This document shows positions 42,789 to 51,374 of a DNA stretch of 64,000 nucleotides, in pieces (the first letter of the stretch is position 1; each line of letters begins with the position of its first letter). The notes beneath the pieces are model-generated. The model was not told the DNA's origin. It saw nothing but the letters and a program-made list of their open reading frames with translations, and made no database searches. This DNA comes from Arthrobacter sp. fls2-241-R2A-200. Lineage in GTDB: Bacteria; Actinomycetota; Actinomycetes; Actinomycetales; Micrococcaceae. The stretch covers positions 186,001-250,000 of the forward strand of contig NZ_JARVRJ010000005.1 of NCBI RefSeq assembly GCF_030209745.1, in the 5' to 3' direction. Made by a program: the position numbers and the translations under genes.

Positions 42789-43790
42789 ATGACCCAAGAA
42801 CAGCGACGTCCGACCCTCGTTGATGTAGCCCACGCGGCCGGCGTGTCACGGGCCCTCGTGTCCATTGTCATGCGAGGAGCGCCAGGGGCATCAGAATCCA
42901 CCCGGCAGAGAGTGCTGGAAGCTGCCGGTGAACTTGGCTACCGGCCCGATGCCCGGGCGCGGCTGCTCCGCAGCAACCGGACCCGCCTCCTCGGCCTCAC
43001 ATTTTCCACTTCCCAGCCGTTCCACAGTGAAATCGTGGACGCCGTTTACGCCCAAGCATCCGCGAAGGGATACGACGTCGCCCTGAGCGCCGTCGGGCGT
43101 GGGCGTGCCGAAGAGCGTGCTGTCGAGTCACTCCTCGATGCTGGTTCCGAAGCGCTCATCCTTATCGCATCCACTTTGAACGAGAACGATCTGGGCAGAT
43201 ACGCACATCAAGTGCCGGTGGTCAGCCTTCTACGCAACGACGTGGGCGACCATGTCGATTCAGTCAGCTGTGACGACGCGGCTGGGATCCGGCTTGCTAT
43301 TGAACACCTCACGAGCTTGGGTCACCGGCGCATCATCCACGTCGACGGCGGTACCGCCGTGTCCGCGGACCAGCGCCGGGCAGCCTTTAGGGCAGAGATG
43401 ATCGGCCACGGGCTGGAGCCTTTGACCCTTTCCGGAGGTCCCAGTGAAGAAGACGGGTTGGCGGCCGGCCAACGTCTGCTAGCGCTCAACCCGTCCGCGG
43501 TTATAGCCTTCAATGACCGAACAGCCCTTGGCGTCATGGAGAGCCTCCGTTCGGCTGGAAGGAACGTGCCCACGGATGTCTCAGTGGTTGGCTACGATGA
43601 CAGCCAATTTGCGCGCCTGAGCTACATACAGCTGACGTCCATCAGCCAAGATGCGCAGCTGCTTGCCGCCGCCGCCGTTAACCGAGCTGTGGACCGCATC
43701 GAGAACAGGCAGCCGCTGGGCCACGACGTGAGCACCCCACACCTGGTCCGTCGCGCAACGACTGCGGCAGCCCCCGTGAGCCGAGCCTGA
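42789..43790 (+). CDS. LacI-family transcriptional regulator
   Basis: A 333-residue repressor: N-terminal helix-turn-helix (TLVDVAHAAGVSRALVSIVM, about 10-29) with hinge, then a periplasmic-binding-like effector domain (LGLTFSTSQPFHSEIVDAVY ... DVSVVGYDDSQFARL). The start at 42789 has GGAG 8 bases upstream. It diverges from the copy-5 dehydrogenase and probably controls that gene and itself through the two CTAGATCGTTCTA sites. Confidence 0.9.
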   Translation: MTQEQRRPTLVDVAHAAGVSRALVSIVMRGAPGASESTRQRVLEAAGELGYRPDARARLLRSNRTRLLGLTFSTSQPFHSEIVDAVYAQASAKGYDVALSAVGRGRAEERAVESLLDAGSEALILIASTLNENDLGRYAHQVPVVSLLRNDVGDHVDSVSCDDAAGIRLAIEHLTSLGHRRIIHVDGGTAVSADQRRAAFRAEMIGHGLEPLTLSGGPSEEDGLAAGQRLLALNPSAVIAFNDRTALGVMESLRSAGRNVPTDVSVVGYDDSQFARLSYIQLTSISQDAQLLAAAAVNRAVDRIENRQPLGHDVSTPHLVRRATTAAAPVSRA

Positions 43791-43841
43791 GGCTAACACC
43801 CGGTACCGCTGGACTACGGAACCGCGGCCCGCTGGCCGCCG

Positions 43842-45107
43842 TCACTGGCGCGGCTGGCACGATTGTTCGGGACCATAGCGCAGCCACGCTGGCAAAGCGG
43901 CCTTGAAAGCGTCCCGCACAGCAGCCGTGTTCGTGACCGTCCAATCCACGCGGCCTTTGACTTCGACCTCGTTCTTGTCCCACTCGAACCAATTGATCAT
44001 TTTCAGTCGGGGGAACTTCTGCCGGATTGAAGGATCCAAAAGCTCCGTCCACCAAGCTTCCTTGATGGCGAGCTCGGCTGCGCCACCGGCCCCGGGCGCA
44101 AAGAGAGCAGCCGTTTCGGGGATCGCGACCGGCTTGCCATGTTGGTCACCGTAGACGCCGTAGAAGTCCGGAAGCAGACTGTCATCACCGTTCGTACCTA
44201 CATAGTTGCCGCTGAGCTGATCGGCGAACTTATTGGGCTCAGGGAGCTCGTTCTCACCCCACGGATATTTGTTCCCCCAGTGGTACAGGGACATGCCAAC
44301 CCAGTCCACGGCCTCGTCGCCCGGGTAGTAAGGGGCATAGGCGTCATCACTCATGGTCAACACGCCGTCCTTGTTCGTGTCCAAAGCGGCGAATTCGGGC
44401 GTGCCGGGTTTGGCTTCGTACTTTCCCCCGGCGAAGGGATACCCTCCCCCGTAGTTTGGTGCCCACATCATGGCCGAACCGGGGGCCAAGGTGTGCACAG
44501 CCTTCGCCAAAGTCTGAAAGGCGGCCACGTACTTCTGAGGCTGCTGCGACCACGCATACCAGGAACCGTTCATTTCGTGCGCGAAACGCACGATCACGGG
44601 GACGCCGTCGTCATTGAACATGGCGAGGTCTTTCGCAAAGGCCGTGGCCGTCTGGTCTGTCACAGTGGCCAGGCCACCGTCCGGTTCCAGGGTCAGAAGC
44701 ATCATGTGGCCATCGGCGCGGATCTGGTCAACTGCCCGTCGAAGATCGTCTTCATCTTTGGCGGTCAGTGGAAAGCCCGTAAAGGAAACGTTGACGGCCG
44801 GCTTGTGGCCCAGGTCCTTCGCGAACGTGGACAACGACTTGGTGTGCCAATCCAGATTCACGCCGAAGAGCGTCCCGTCAGCCGGAACTAGTTGATCACG
44901 AGTCATTACCTGGCAAGGCGCCAAAGATGCTGCCGACTGGCTTTGCTTCTCCTTCTCGGCGAGTCCGTTGGCAAAGTTCACCCCGGCGATGCCAAGCAAC
45001 GCCAAGCCAATCACCACGGGCAGGGCAAAGGCCCTCCACAACTCGGCCCGGTTTTGCTTCGGGGATTCACGGCTCTCTTCGGGCAGTTCCCCCACTACAG
45101 ACACCAA
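43842..45107 (-). CDS. Membrane-anchored GH26-like glycoside hydrolase
   Basis: A 421-residue protein: short cytoplasmic N-terminus, one transmembrane helix (about 27-49), then an extracellular TIM-barrel resembling GH26. The acid/base Glu178 lies in VRFAHEMNGSWYAW and the likely nucleophile Glu331 in VAIPETAAL. A perfect EF-hand-type loop DTNKDGVLTMSD (243-254) is inserted in the barrel and may bind calcium. Substrate could be beta-mannan or a cell-wall glycan. It converges with lacI and diverges from the GT51 gene. A strand-wide glycan-remodelling role is only inferred. Confidence 0.78.
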   Translation of the reverse strand: MVSVVGELPEESRESPKQNRAELWRAFALPVVIGLALLGIAGVNFANGLAEKEKQSQSAASLAPCQVMTRDQLVPADGTLFGVNLDWHTKSLSTFAKDLGHKPAVNVSFTGFPLTAKDEDDLRRAVDQIRADGHMMLLTLEPDGGLATVTDQTATAFAKDLAMFNDDGVPVIVRFAHEMNGSWYAWSQQPQKYVAAFQTLAKAVHTLAPGSAMMWAPNYGGGYPFAGGKYEAKPGTPEFAALDTNKDGVLTMSDDAYAPYYPGDEAVDWVGMSLYHWGNKYPWGENELPEPNKFADQLSGNYVGTNGDDSLLPDFYGVYGDQHGKPVAIPETAALFAPGAGGAAELAIKEAWWTELLDPSIRQKFPRLKMINWFEWDKNEVEVKGRVDWTVTNTAAVRDAFKAALPAWLRYGPEQSCQPRQ

Positions 45108-45213
45108 ACCCTTTCTGAGCTGCGGCTTTGTCCCATCATACGGAAGGCCCGGTAGACTCTCATCTCATCCTTCTCCTTCCACGGGGAACGGGCGAACCAG
45201 CGAAGGCAGATTG

Positions 45214-46185
45214 ATGGATATCCCCACACCACCGGCTCCGCCGCGGAGACCACCCGAGCCCCGGACGCCACAGGACGCCGTGCCGCAACGGTTAACGCGT
45301 CCTGTTGGGGAACCCCCTCAAGAGCAGGTGCTGCCCGGTTCAGCCGGGCAACCTGGCCGACGTCCCAAGCGAAAGTGGCGCTTGAAGCTGTTGCTGGTTT
45401 TGATCATGCCCCTGGTTCTGGTGCAAGTCGTTGCATTCATGTTCAGCATGGGCGTGACACCGCCGCGCACTGCATACATGCTCGAGGCTGGTGAGCCGAA
45501 CGTTTATCAGTTCGTTTCGATCGACCACATGAGCCGCCGCCTGCTGGCGGCGACCATCGCCCACGAGGACGAGCAGCTCGGCACCCGCAGCGGAGCTTTC
45601 GACGTCGGAGACTTCCAGGCCAGGGCCCAGGCATATTTTCAGGGAAAGCCTGACCCCAGTGGCTCCACCATCCCGCAGCAGCTGGTAAAAAACATCTTCC
45701 TGTGGGACGACCAGAGTGCTCTCCGAAAAGGGATTGAGGCTGTTTTAGCCACCCAATTCAGCTACACGTTGAGTCACCAACGAACCCTGGAACTCTATCT
45801 GAACTATGCCCAATTCGGGCCCCACCTGTATGGCGTGTGCGCCGCCAGCTGGTATTACTTTGGGGCACCGCCTTGGAGTTTGACGGACTACCAGTCGGCG
45901 CAGCTGATGGGTGTCCTGCCGCTGCCGGACCTGGTCCGGCGGGATCCGAATGGAGGGATCTACCTCGGGTCCGGCGTCCATCCTGCAGTATGGAACCTCG
46001 TGAATGGGGCTGCCAATGTTTGGGTTCCCAAGCAGCTGGTCGGCCTGGGTGGGTGGCAGGCAGCCGTAGCCACCGTAGGAATCAATGACACGGCGGCCGA
46101 CCATGCCGATCGGCGCGGTGACGGCGATGCATGCTCCACCATGCCGCAGAGCATCCACGACCGCATTCAGGCCGAAGCCCGCTGA
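45214..46185 (+). CDS. mtgA: Monofunctional peptidoglycan glycosyltransferase (GT51)
   Basis: A 323-residue protein with a Pro-rich cytoplasmic leader (1-45), one transmembrane helix (about 58-78) and an extracellular GT51 domain. It polymerises lipid II into glycan strands. The catalytic Glu is in IAHEDEQLGTRSGAF and the second motif is GSTIPQQLVKNIFLW, where Pro replaces the usual Thr/Ser before QQ. RKGIEAVLATQFSYTLSHQRTLELYLN is also typical. There is no transpeptidase domain. Start ATG 45214. Confidence 0.82.
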   Translation: MDIPTPPAPPRRPPEPRTPQDAVPQRLTRPVGEPPQEQVLPGSAGQPGRRPKRKWRLKLLLVLIMPLVLVQVVAFMFSMGVTPPRTAYMLEAGEPNVYQFVSIDHMSRRLLAATIAHEDEQLGTRSGAFDVGDFQARAQAYFQGKPDPSGSTIPQQLVKNIFLWDDQSALRKGIEAVLATQFSYTLSHQRTLELYLNYAQFGPHLYGVCAASWYYFGAPPWSLTDYQSAQLMGVLPLPDLVRRDPNGGIYLGSGVHPAVWNLVNGAANVWVPKQLVGLGGWQAAVATVGINDTAADHADRRGDGDACSTMPQSIHDRIQAEAR

Positions 46186-46268
46186 TTCCAAGCAGCTACC
46201 GCGCGCGCAAACCCAGTGCGGGCCGGCGGACTCAGCTGATTCTTGGAATCGTGCGAGAGAATCGCCGG

Positions 46269-47123
46269 ATGACAGATTCCCAACCGCAGGACACTGCACT
46301 CGACTCTGCCCAGTCAGGCCTTCCTGCACGCCACGTTCCTGCACTCATTACTCCTGCACGGGGCGGCACACCAGGCCGCTTGGCCGGAGTCAAGGTCCCG
46401 GAAATTACGGCTGGGTTCTGGGTGGCGAAGGTTCTCACAACTGGGATGGGTGAAACGACGTCGGACTATTTGGTCCATAGCATGAACCCGGCATTAGCAT
46501 TGGCTCTGGGCGGGGTTGGGCTGGTTGGCTCACTTTTACTGCAGTTCCTCGTCCGCCGCTACGTCCCCTGGATCTACTGGCTAGCTGTGGTCATGGTCAG
46601 TGTTTTCGGAACGATGGCGGCCGATGCGGTGCATGTGGTTTTGGGTGTCCCTTATGTGCTGTCCGTGGCGTTCTTCGTCGTCGTGCTGTCCGCCGTTTTT
46701 GTTCTCTGGTACCGGTCTGAAGGCACCTTGTCGATCCACAGCGTGGACACTGTGCGCCGCGAAGCGTTCTATTGGGCAACGGTGCTGTCCACGTTCGCCC
46801 TTGGTACCGCCTTCGGGGACATGACCGCGTACAGCCTGAACCTTGGCTACTTCTCGTCAGGTGTCCTGTTCGCACTGGCGATCGCTGGGGTCGGCGTCGT
46901 CTACTGGCGGAGCTGGTTGTCGGCCATTCCCGCCTTCTGGTGTGCCTATATCCTGACGCGGCCACTCGGGGCGTCCTTCGCTGACTGGACAGCTGTTTCC
47001 CCGGAACGTGGCGGCCTGGCCTGGGGAACCGGCCCTGTCAGTATGGGTTTGCTCGTGTGCATCGCGGCACTGGTCGCTGTCCTCTCAAGAAGGGCCAGGG
47101 CTGGATCAACACCCGGCGTCTAA
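46269..47123 (+). CDS. DUF347/COG4705-like membrane protein
   Basis: A 284-residue protein with a Pro-rich leader and about eight hydrophobic helices. KVPEITAGFWVAKVLTTGMGETTSDYLV (about 43-70) and REAFYWATVLSTFALGTAFGDMTAYSL (about 195-221) are two copies of one repeat, each with a Trp/Ala-K/V-L-TT(F)-GxG-(E/D)xTxxY core. This is the DUF347-type duplication. Function is not established, though metal transport has been suggested for relatives. ATG 46269 is used although its ribosome-binding site is weak. Confidence 0.65.
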   Translation: MTDSQPQDTALDSAQSGLPARHVPALITPARGGTPGRLAGVKVPEITAGFWVAKVLTTGMGETTSDYLVHSMNPALALALGGVGLVGSLLLQFLVRRYVPWIYWLAVVMVSVFGTMAADAVHVVLGVPYVLSVAFFVVVLSAVFVLWYRSEGTLSIHSVDTVRREAFYWATVLSTFALGTAFGDMTAYSLNLGYFSSGVLFALAIAGVGVVYWRSWLSAIPAFWCAYILTRPLGASFADWTAVSPERGGLAWGTGPVSMGLLVCIAALVAVLSRRARAGSTPGV

Positions 47124-47222
47124 CTCCGGCTTGTTTCCCATCGACAGCTTACGCAATGCAGGAATACCGTTAATTCGTCACAACACCACCAGTCAATGAT
47201 GATGAAGGAAAGGTGTCCCGTC

Positions 47223-47615
47223 ATGGGAAACGCAGAAAATGTTGAAATCGTCCGCCGGGGGTTCGAGGCCTTTAACTCCGGGGACATGGCTGCCCTCGGA
47301 GAACTGTTTACCGACGACGCGGTGTGGCACGTTGGCGGAAACAATGTGTTGTCCGGAACGAAGCAGGGCCGGGACGCGATATTTGCGTACTTCGGTGAAT
47401 TAGGGTCGCGAACCCAAGGCCGCTTCCATGCCGAAGTCCAGGACATCGTGGGCGGGGATAGCCACACGGTCTCGATCGTTCGGACCCAGGCTACTAACGG
47501 CGACAAGTCCGTGGACGTGCCCACGGTCATCACGTTTGTGCTGCGGGACGGGAAAGTTACGGAAGGGCATGAGTATTCGGATGACACGGGCAAGTTGGAC
47601 GACTTCTGGTCGTAG
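47223..47615 (+). CDS. SnoaL-like/NTF2-fold protein
   Basis: A 130-residue NTF2-like protein. NVEIVRRGFEAFNSGDMAALGELFTDDAVWHVGG is the usual SnoaL/ketosteroid-isomerase opening, with His in VWHVGG and a C-terminal RDGKVTEGHEY strand. Members bind or isomerise small hydrophobic ligands, but none can be assigned. The start at 47223 (MGNAEN) follows GAAAGG; an earlier ATG at 47196 is possible. Confidence 0.75.
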   Translation: MGNAENVEIVRRGFEAFNSGDMAALGELFTDDAVWHVGGNNVLSGTKQGRDAIFAYFGELGSRTQGRFHAEVQDIVGGDSHTVSIVRTQATNGDKSVDVPTVITFVLRDGKVTEGHEYSDDTGKLDDFWS

Positions 47616-47729
47616 GAACCCGCCCACCCCCATCCGTGCATCCATGACGTTCCAGGCCCGTCCCGGAGGACGATGAGGCTCACGCTACGTGGGGTTCACG
47701 TCGGCGCCGCAAAGGCGCACCCTAGTTCC

Positions 47730-48527
47730 ATGAGAATCGCGTCCGGACAATTCAGCGCTGGCAAGGACCCGCAATCCAACCTGACCGCCATCCTGGACAT
47801 GATGACAATTGCGGCCCGCGGCGGCGCAGACCTGCTGGTGCTTCCCGAGTCCAGCCTCTACGCCAGCAATGAGCCCCCTGCCGTCCTCGCCAAAGTGGCC
47901 GAACCGCTGGACGGCCCGTTCATTGGCAGTATCGCAGCCGCGGCCTTGGACCTCCACCTGCCTGTGGTGGTGGGACTTGCGGAGTCGAACCCGGACGGGC
48001 TCCCCTACAACACCCTTGTGGCCCTCGACGCGTCGGGTGCCGTCACCGCCGTGTACCGGAAGGTCCACTTATACGACGCTTTCGGTTACCAGGAGAGCTC
48101 CGGCACCGAGCCCGGCACCGTCACGCAGCCGCAGCTGTTGACCATGGGCGGTCTGTCTTTGGGCATGATGACCTGCTACGACTTGCGATTTCCGGAGAGC
48201 GCACGCCACTTGATCGACGCCGGTGCTAACGTTCTGCTGCTTCCGGCCATGTGGATTGTTGGTCCGGGAAAGGAAGACCATTGGACAACGTTGGTCCGCG
48301 CCCGTGCCATCGAGAACACGTCCTACGTGGTCACCGCCAACCAGTCCGGGCCCCTCGCTACAGGCCACACCATGGTGGTGGACCCGTTCGGAGTCGTCAT
48401 AGCCAACGCTGGAGAGGCCCCCGGCATGATTTTTTCCGAACTCTCATTGCACCGGATCGAAGAAGTCCGGGCGAAGGTACCGTCGCTGGCTAACCGCCGC
48501 TTCGCCGTCGTGCCGTTGAAGGGTTAG
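47730..48527 (+). CDS. Carbon-nitrogen hydrolase (nitrilase superfamily)
   Basis: A 265-residue amidase-type enzyme with the Glu-Lys-Cys triad: LPESSLYA (Glu about 45), YRKVHLYDAF (Lys about 114) and MTCYDLRFPE (Cys about 149). Closest in pattern to Nit2/omega-amidase and deaminated-glutathione amidase. The start at 47730 (MRIASGQFSAG) gives the family N-terminus; the upstream ATG at 47673 would add 19 residues. Confidence 0.85.
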   Translation: MRIASGQFSAGKDPQSNLTAILDMMTIAARGGADLLVLPESSLYASNEPPAVLAKVAEPLDGPFIGSIAAAALDLHLPVVVGLAESNPDGLPYNTLVALDASGAVTAVYRKVHLYDAFGYQESSGTEPGTVTQPQLLTMGGLSLGMMTCYDLRFPESARHLIDAGANVLLLPAMWIVGPGKEDHWTTLVRARAIENTSYVVTANQSGPLATGHTMVVDPFGVVIANAGEAPGMIFSELSLHRIEEVRAKVPSLANRRFAVVPLKG

Positions 48528-48634
48528 CGGCACGCCACGAGTGTGATCGTACTGACATGCGAAATTGACCTGGACGAAACATTGCGTGGCTCGCGGAGCC
48601 TTAGAATTATTGCGAAATGCCCAGGAAGGAACCC

Positions 48635-49456
48635 GTGGAAACCACCGACGCAGCCATGCAACCCGTGATTGGCCTGACTACTTACCTCGAACAGGCCGCA
48701 ACGGACGGTTGTGGCACCGTAAATGCAGCTTTCCTCCCTGAAACCTACCTCACCCCCATCACGGAAGCCGGCGGTATTCCCGTCCTCCTGCCACCGCAAC
48801 CGGTGGTTCCGGGAGTGATTGAGCTTCTCGTGAGTCGGCTGGACGGCTTGGTGGTCCCCGGTGGATGGGATGTGGATCCTTCCCTCTACGGCCAAGAACC
48901 TCACGAGCAGACCGATCGGCCTCATCCCGAAAGGGATGCCTGGGAGAGGGCGCTGATCGACGAAGCGATCCGCCAAGACCTTCCCTTGTTGTGCATTTGC
49001 CGAGGCGAACAACTGCTGAACGTCGCCCGTGGCGGTACCCTCCATCAGCACCTCCCCGACATTGTCGACGGCGGAAAATACCAGCTGGGCGGCTACAACT
49101 TCAACCGAATCCCTGTCCATGTGCGGCCCACGTCGGTTCTGGCCCGACTCATCGGCCCGGGCTTGAAAGCTGTTCCGGTGGCCCATCACCAAGCTGTAGC
49201 CGAGCTCGGGGACGGACTCGTGGCGACGGCATGGAGTGATGACCATGTTGTGGAGGCCATCGAATACCCGGCTAACACCTTCACCGTCGGCGTGCAGTGG
49301 CACCCCGAGGAACTTCCCGAGGAATTCGGGCTTTTCCGTGGGTTCATCGAAGCCGCACGGGGGAAATACCTCTCCCGGCTGGTTCCGATTGCGGATGGGA
49401 ACGACCTTTTGGACCCTCGCCTGTCGCTCGCCTCGGAAGACCTGCCCTCCCTGTAG
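48635..49456 (+). CDS. Gamma-glutamyl-gamma-aminobutyrate hydrolase-like (peptidase C26)
   Basis: A 273-residue class I glutamine-amidotransferase-like hydrolase. Nucleophile elbow LLCICRGEQLLN (Cys about 119) and His-Glu pair in VQWHPEELPEE fit PuuD and related enzymes that hydrolyse gamma-glutamyl conjugates. GTG 48635 is chosen because AGGAAGGA lies just before it. ATG 48617 has no ribosome-binding site and ATG 48656 is the shorter option. No other polyamine-catabolic genes are adjacent. Confidence 0.8.
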   Translation: METTDAAMQPVIGLTTYLEQAATDGCGTVNAAFLPETYLTPITEAGGIPVLLPPQPVVPGVIELLVSRLDGLVVPGGWDVDPSLYGQEPHEQTDRPHPERDAWERALIDEAIRQDLPLLCICRGEQLLNVARGGTLHQHLPDIVDGGKYQLGGYNFNRIPVHVRPTSVLARLIGPGLKAVPVAHHQAVAELGDGLVATAWSDDHVVEAIEYPANTFTVGVQWHPEELPEEFGLFRGFIEAARGKYLSRLVPIADGNDLLDPRLSLASEDLPSL

Positions 49457-49481
49457 CAGGCCGCGCTCCAGCCTGTGTTTC

Positions 49482-49531
49482 GGCAACTTCGGGGCGCGCA
49501 ACTCCGGTTGGGCAACTTCGGGTTGGGCAAC
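49482..49531. repeat. Short imperfect tandem repeat, period about 15
   Basis: Four GCAAC cores at 49483, 49498, 49512 and 49527 within units like GGCAACTTCGGGTTG. The array is in the gap between the C26 hydrolase and the beta-lactamase-like gene. It may be simple slippage or clustered binding sites. Confidence 0.55.
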
Positions 49532-49579
49532 AGCAAATACAAAGCTCCCGCATAGCTCTCCTGGTTACCATCACCAGTT

Positions 49580-50548
49580 ATGGAAGAGCCTTGGTCCGTG
49601 CATTCGCGTGAGAGTCCCGCCGGTCGTCATGTCTCGGGGCTGCGATCGCGTGCATTTCGCCGCCGTCGAGCGTTGATTATGGCGACGTGCGCCGCCCTCC
49701 TAGCCGTCGCGGTGCCTGTTGGTGTCCACTCGGCTGCGCAGGCCCGTTCGACGTCGGCCGCCCGGTCGAGCGCGACGAAGAAGCAAGCGTCCGCCCGGCC
49801 CGCTGCTCCACCGAGCATTGGTGCAGCAGCGGCGGCGGGAGACGGCGTCGGTCCGGATCTGGACGCCAAGATCAACGGCATCATCGACGCCAACGACCAG
49901 TACCAGGTCGGGGTGGCTCTCCTTGAGATCTCCGGGGATGCCGCCACGGGCCAAACGGTTCATCAATACGGGATCCATGAGCCGTTCGAGGCCGCGAGCA
50001 CCGCCAAGGTCTTGGCTGCCGAAGCCTACTATCACCTCGTTGAGACCGGTGCAGCGTCCCTTGATGACCAATTGGGGGCCTATTCCGCGGCATTCCAGCT
50101 GCAGGCAATGATCCAGCAAAGCGACAACGACTCGTGGTCGCTGATCGAACATGCTGTGGGTTATCAGGGGCTGACGGATTACGCGGCCTCGCTGGGGGTG
50201 AACTACAACCCGAATGACAACACGCTCACCACGGCAGATATGGCCCGCATCCTGGCTGGCCTTTATTCCGGAAGGCTGCTGAATTCGGCAGATACCGCGC
50301 AGTTGCTGTCAACCATGCAGGACACCAATGATGAGACGCTCATCCCTGCTGCCTTGCCGGCCGGCGTCACGGTCTATCACAAGTACGGAGAGCTCGGCGG
50401 GGAACTTCACGACGCCGCCATCCTCACCAAGGACGGCCACACCTACGCCTTGGTCATTTACACCAAGGCAGAGGACTTGGGCAGCGTAGAAGAGCGCACC
50501 GACGTCATCCATCAACTGACGGCCGCCGTAACTGATGCGGTGTTCTAG
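49580..50548 (+). CDS. Serine hydrolase of the beta-lactamase/PBP family, exported
   Basis: A 322-residue protein with a basic N-terminus and a hydrophobic signal segment (about 31-50), an Ala/Ser/Pro-rich linker, then a class A beta-lactamase-like fold. Ser140-Thr-Ala-Lys143 is the catalytic SxxK, Ser181-Asp-Asn the SDN motif, and KYGELGG the third (KTG-like) motif with Tyr for Thr. The Tyr change and lack of a clear omega-loop Glu make it more likely a cell-wall hydrolase or inactive relative than a true beta-lactamase. Confidence 0.75.
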   Translation: MEEPWSVHSRESPAGRHVSGLRSRAFRRRRALIMATCAALLAVAVPVGVHSAAQARSTSAARSSATKKQASARPAAPPSIGAAAAAGDGVGPDLDAKINGIIDANDQYQVGVALLEISGDAATGQTVHQYGIHEPFEAASTAKVLAAEAYYHLVETGAASLDDQLGAYSAAFQLQAMIQQSDNDSWSLIEHAVGYQGLTDYAASLGVNYNPNDNTLTTADMARILAGLYSGRLLNSADTAQLLSTMQDTNDETLIPAALPAGVTVYHKYGELGGELHDAAILTKDGHTYALVIYTKAEDLGSVEERTDVIHQLTAAVTDAVF

Positions 50549-50591
50549 GGGACCCGTCCTTGCGCGGGAAAGCATTGATATCAGGCGCGCG

Positions 50592-51329
50592 TTAGCCGTT
50601 CGCTTCGGCCGGGTGCGGGATAACGACGTCGTCCGCGGGAGGTGCCGCTACGGGAAACAGTGCGAGCAGCAGGCCGAGGCCGAGGGCTGCGCCGAGGATC
50701 TGGGCGAGGATGAAACCTGGGACTGAGCCAGGGGCGATACCGGCGAAAGTGTCACTGAAGATCCGCCCGACGGTCACCGCCGGGTTCGCGAACGAGGTCG
50801 AGGATGTGAACCAGTAAGCGGCGCCGATGTAGGCCCCAACGGCCGGTGCTGCGAGTAACCCGCGATGGGTACGGGCGAGGGAGAAGATGAGCAGGACCAG
50901 CCCGGCGGTGGCGACGATCTCACCGGCCAGGTGCCCGGCAGTCATCCGGTCTTTGCCCGAGATGGAGGTCCCGACGTCGAACATCACGTTCGCCAGGACG
51001 CTGCCGCCGATCGCACCCACTGTCTGGGTCACCACGTACGCGCCCAGTTCCTGCAACGACAATCCGGTTCCTTGCCGGCGGCCCAAGGCCCAGTCGGCGG
51101 CCGACACGACGGGATTAAAATGAGCACCGCTGACGGGTCCGAAAACCAAGATCAGCACCGCAAGGCCCAGAACCGTCGCGGTGCTGTTCTCCAGCAGCTG
51201 CAGCCCGGTGTCGCCTGGAGACAGATGCTGCGCGGCGATCCCAGAGCCAACCACAATGGCAACAAGCAGGCAGGTGCCAAGCATCTCGGCCAAGGCCCGG
51301 CGCCACAATGGCGGATGGTGTGAAGTCAT
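50592..51329 (-). CDS. Aquaglyceroporin/MIP channel of the arsenic locus (AqpS-like)
   Basis: A 245-residue six-helix channel. The two half-helix signatures are FNPVVS (Asn72-Pro-Val, Val in place of Ala) and FANPAVTVGR (Asn182-Pro-Ala, selectivity Arg189). It is divergent from an ArsR-phosphatase fusion gene with only 45 bases between starts. In rhizobia an AqpS channel replaces an arsenite pump by letting As(III) leak out after ArsC reduction; the same role is inferred here. Start 51329 (MTSHHPP). Confidence 0.8.
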   Translation of the reverse strand: MTSHHPPLWRRALAEMLGTCLLVAIVVGSGIAAQHLSPGDTGLQLLENSTATVLGLAVLILVFGPVSGAHFNPVVSAADWALGRRQGTGLSLQELGAYVVTQTVGAIGGSVLANVMFDVGTSISGKDRMTAGHLAGEIVATAGLVLLIFSLARTHRGLLAAPAVGAYIGAAYWFTSSTSFANPAVTVGRIFSDTFAGIAPGSVPGFILAQILGAALGLGLLLALFPVAAPPADDVVIPHPAEANG

Positions 51330-51360
51330 GTCATCAGCTTGACCCACAAAATTAACTCAG

Positions 51361-51370
51361 TCAAAATTGA
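51361..51370. promoter_or_regulatory. Candidate ArsR operator
   Basis: TCAAAATTGA is an inverted repeat (TCAA/TTGA) in the 45-base divergent gap, 5 bases before the ArsR-fusion start codon. ArsR family sites are commonly TCAA-type dyads. At this place it could control both the channel and the fusion gene. Confidence 0.5.
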
Positions 51371-51374
51371 ACCA

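Noticed and set aside
49580..50548. True class A beta-lactamase conferring resistance
   Set aside because: SxxK and SDN are present but the third motif is KYG and no clear omega-loop Glu was found, so resistance cannot be claimed.
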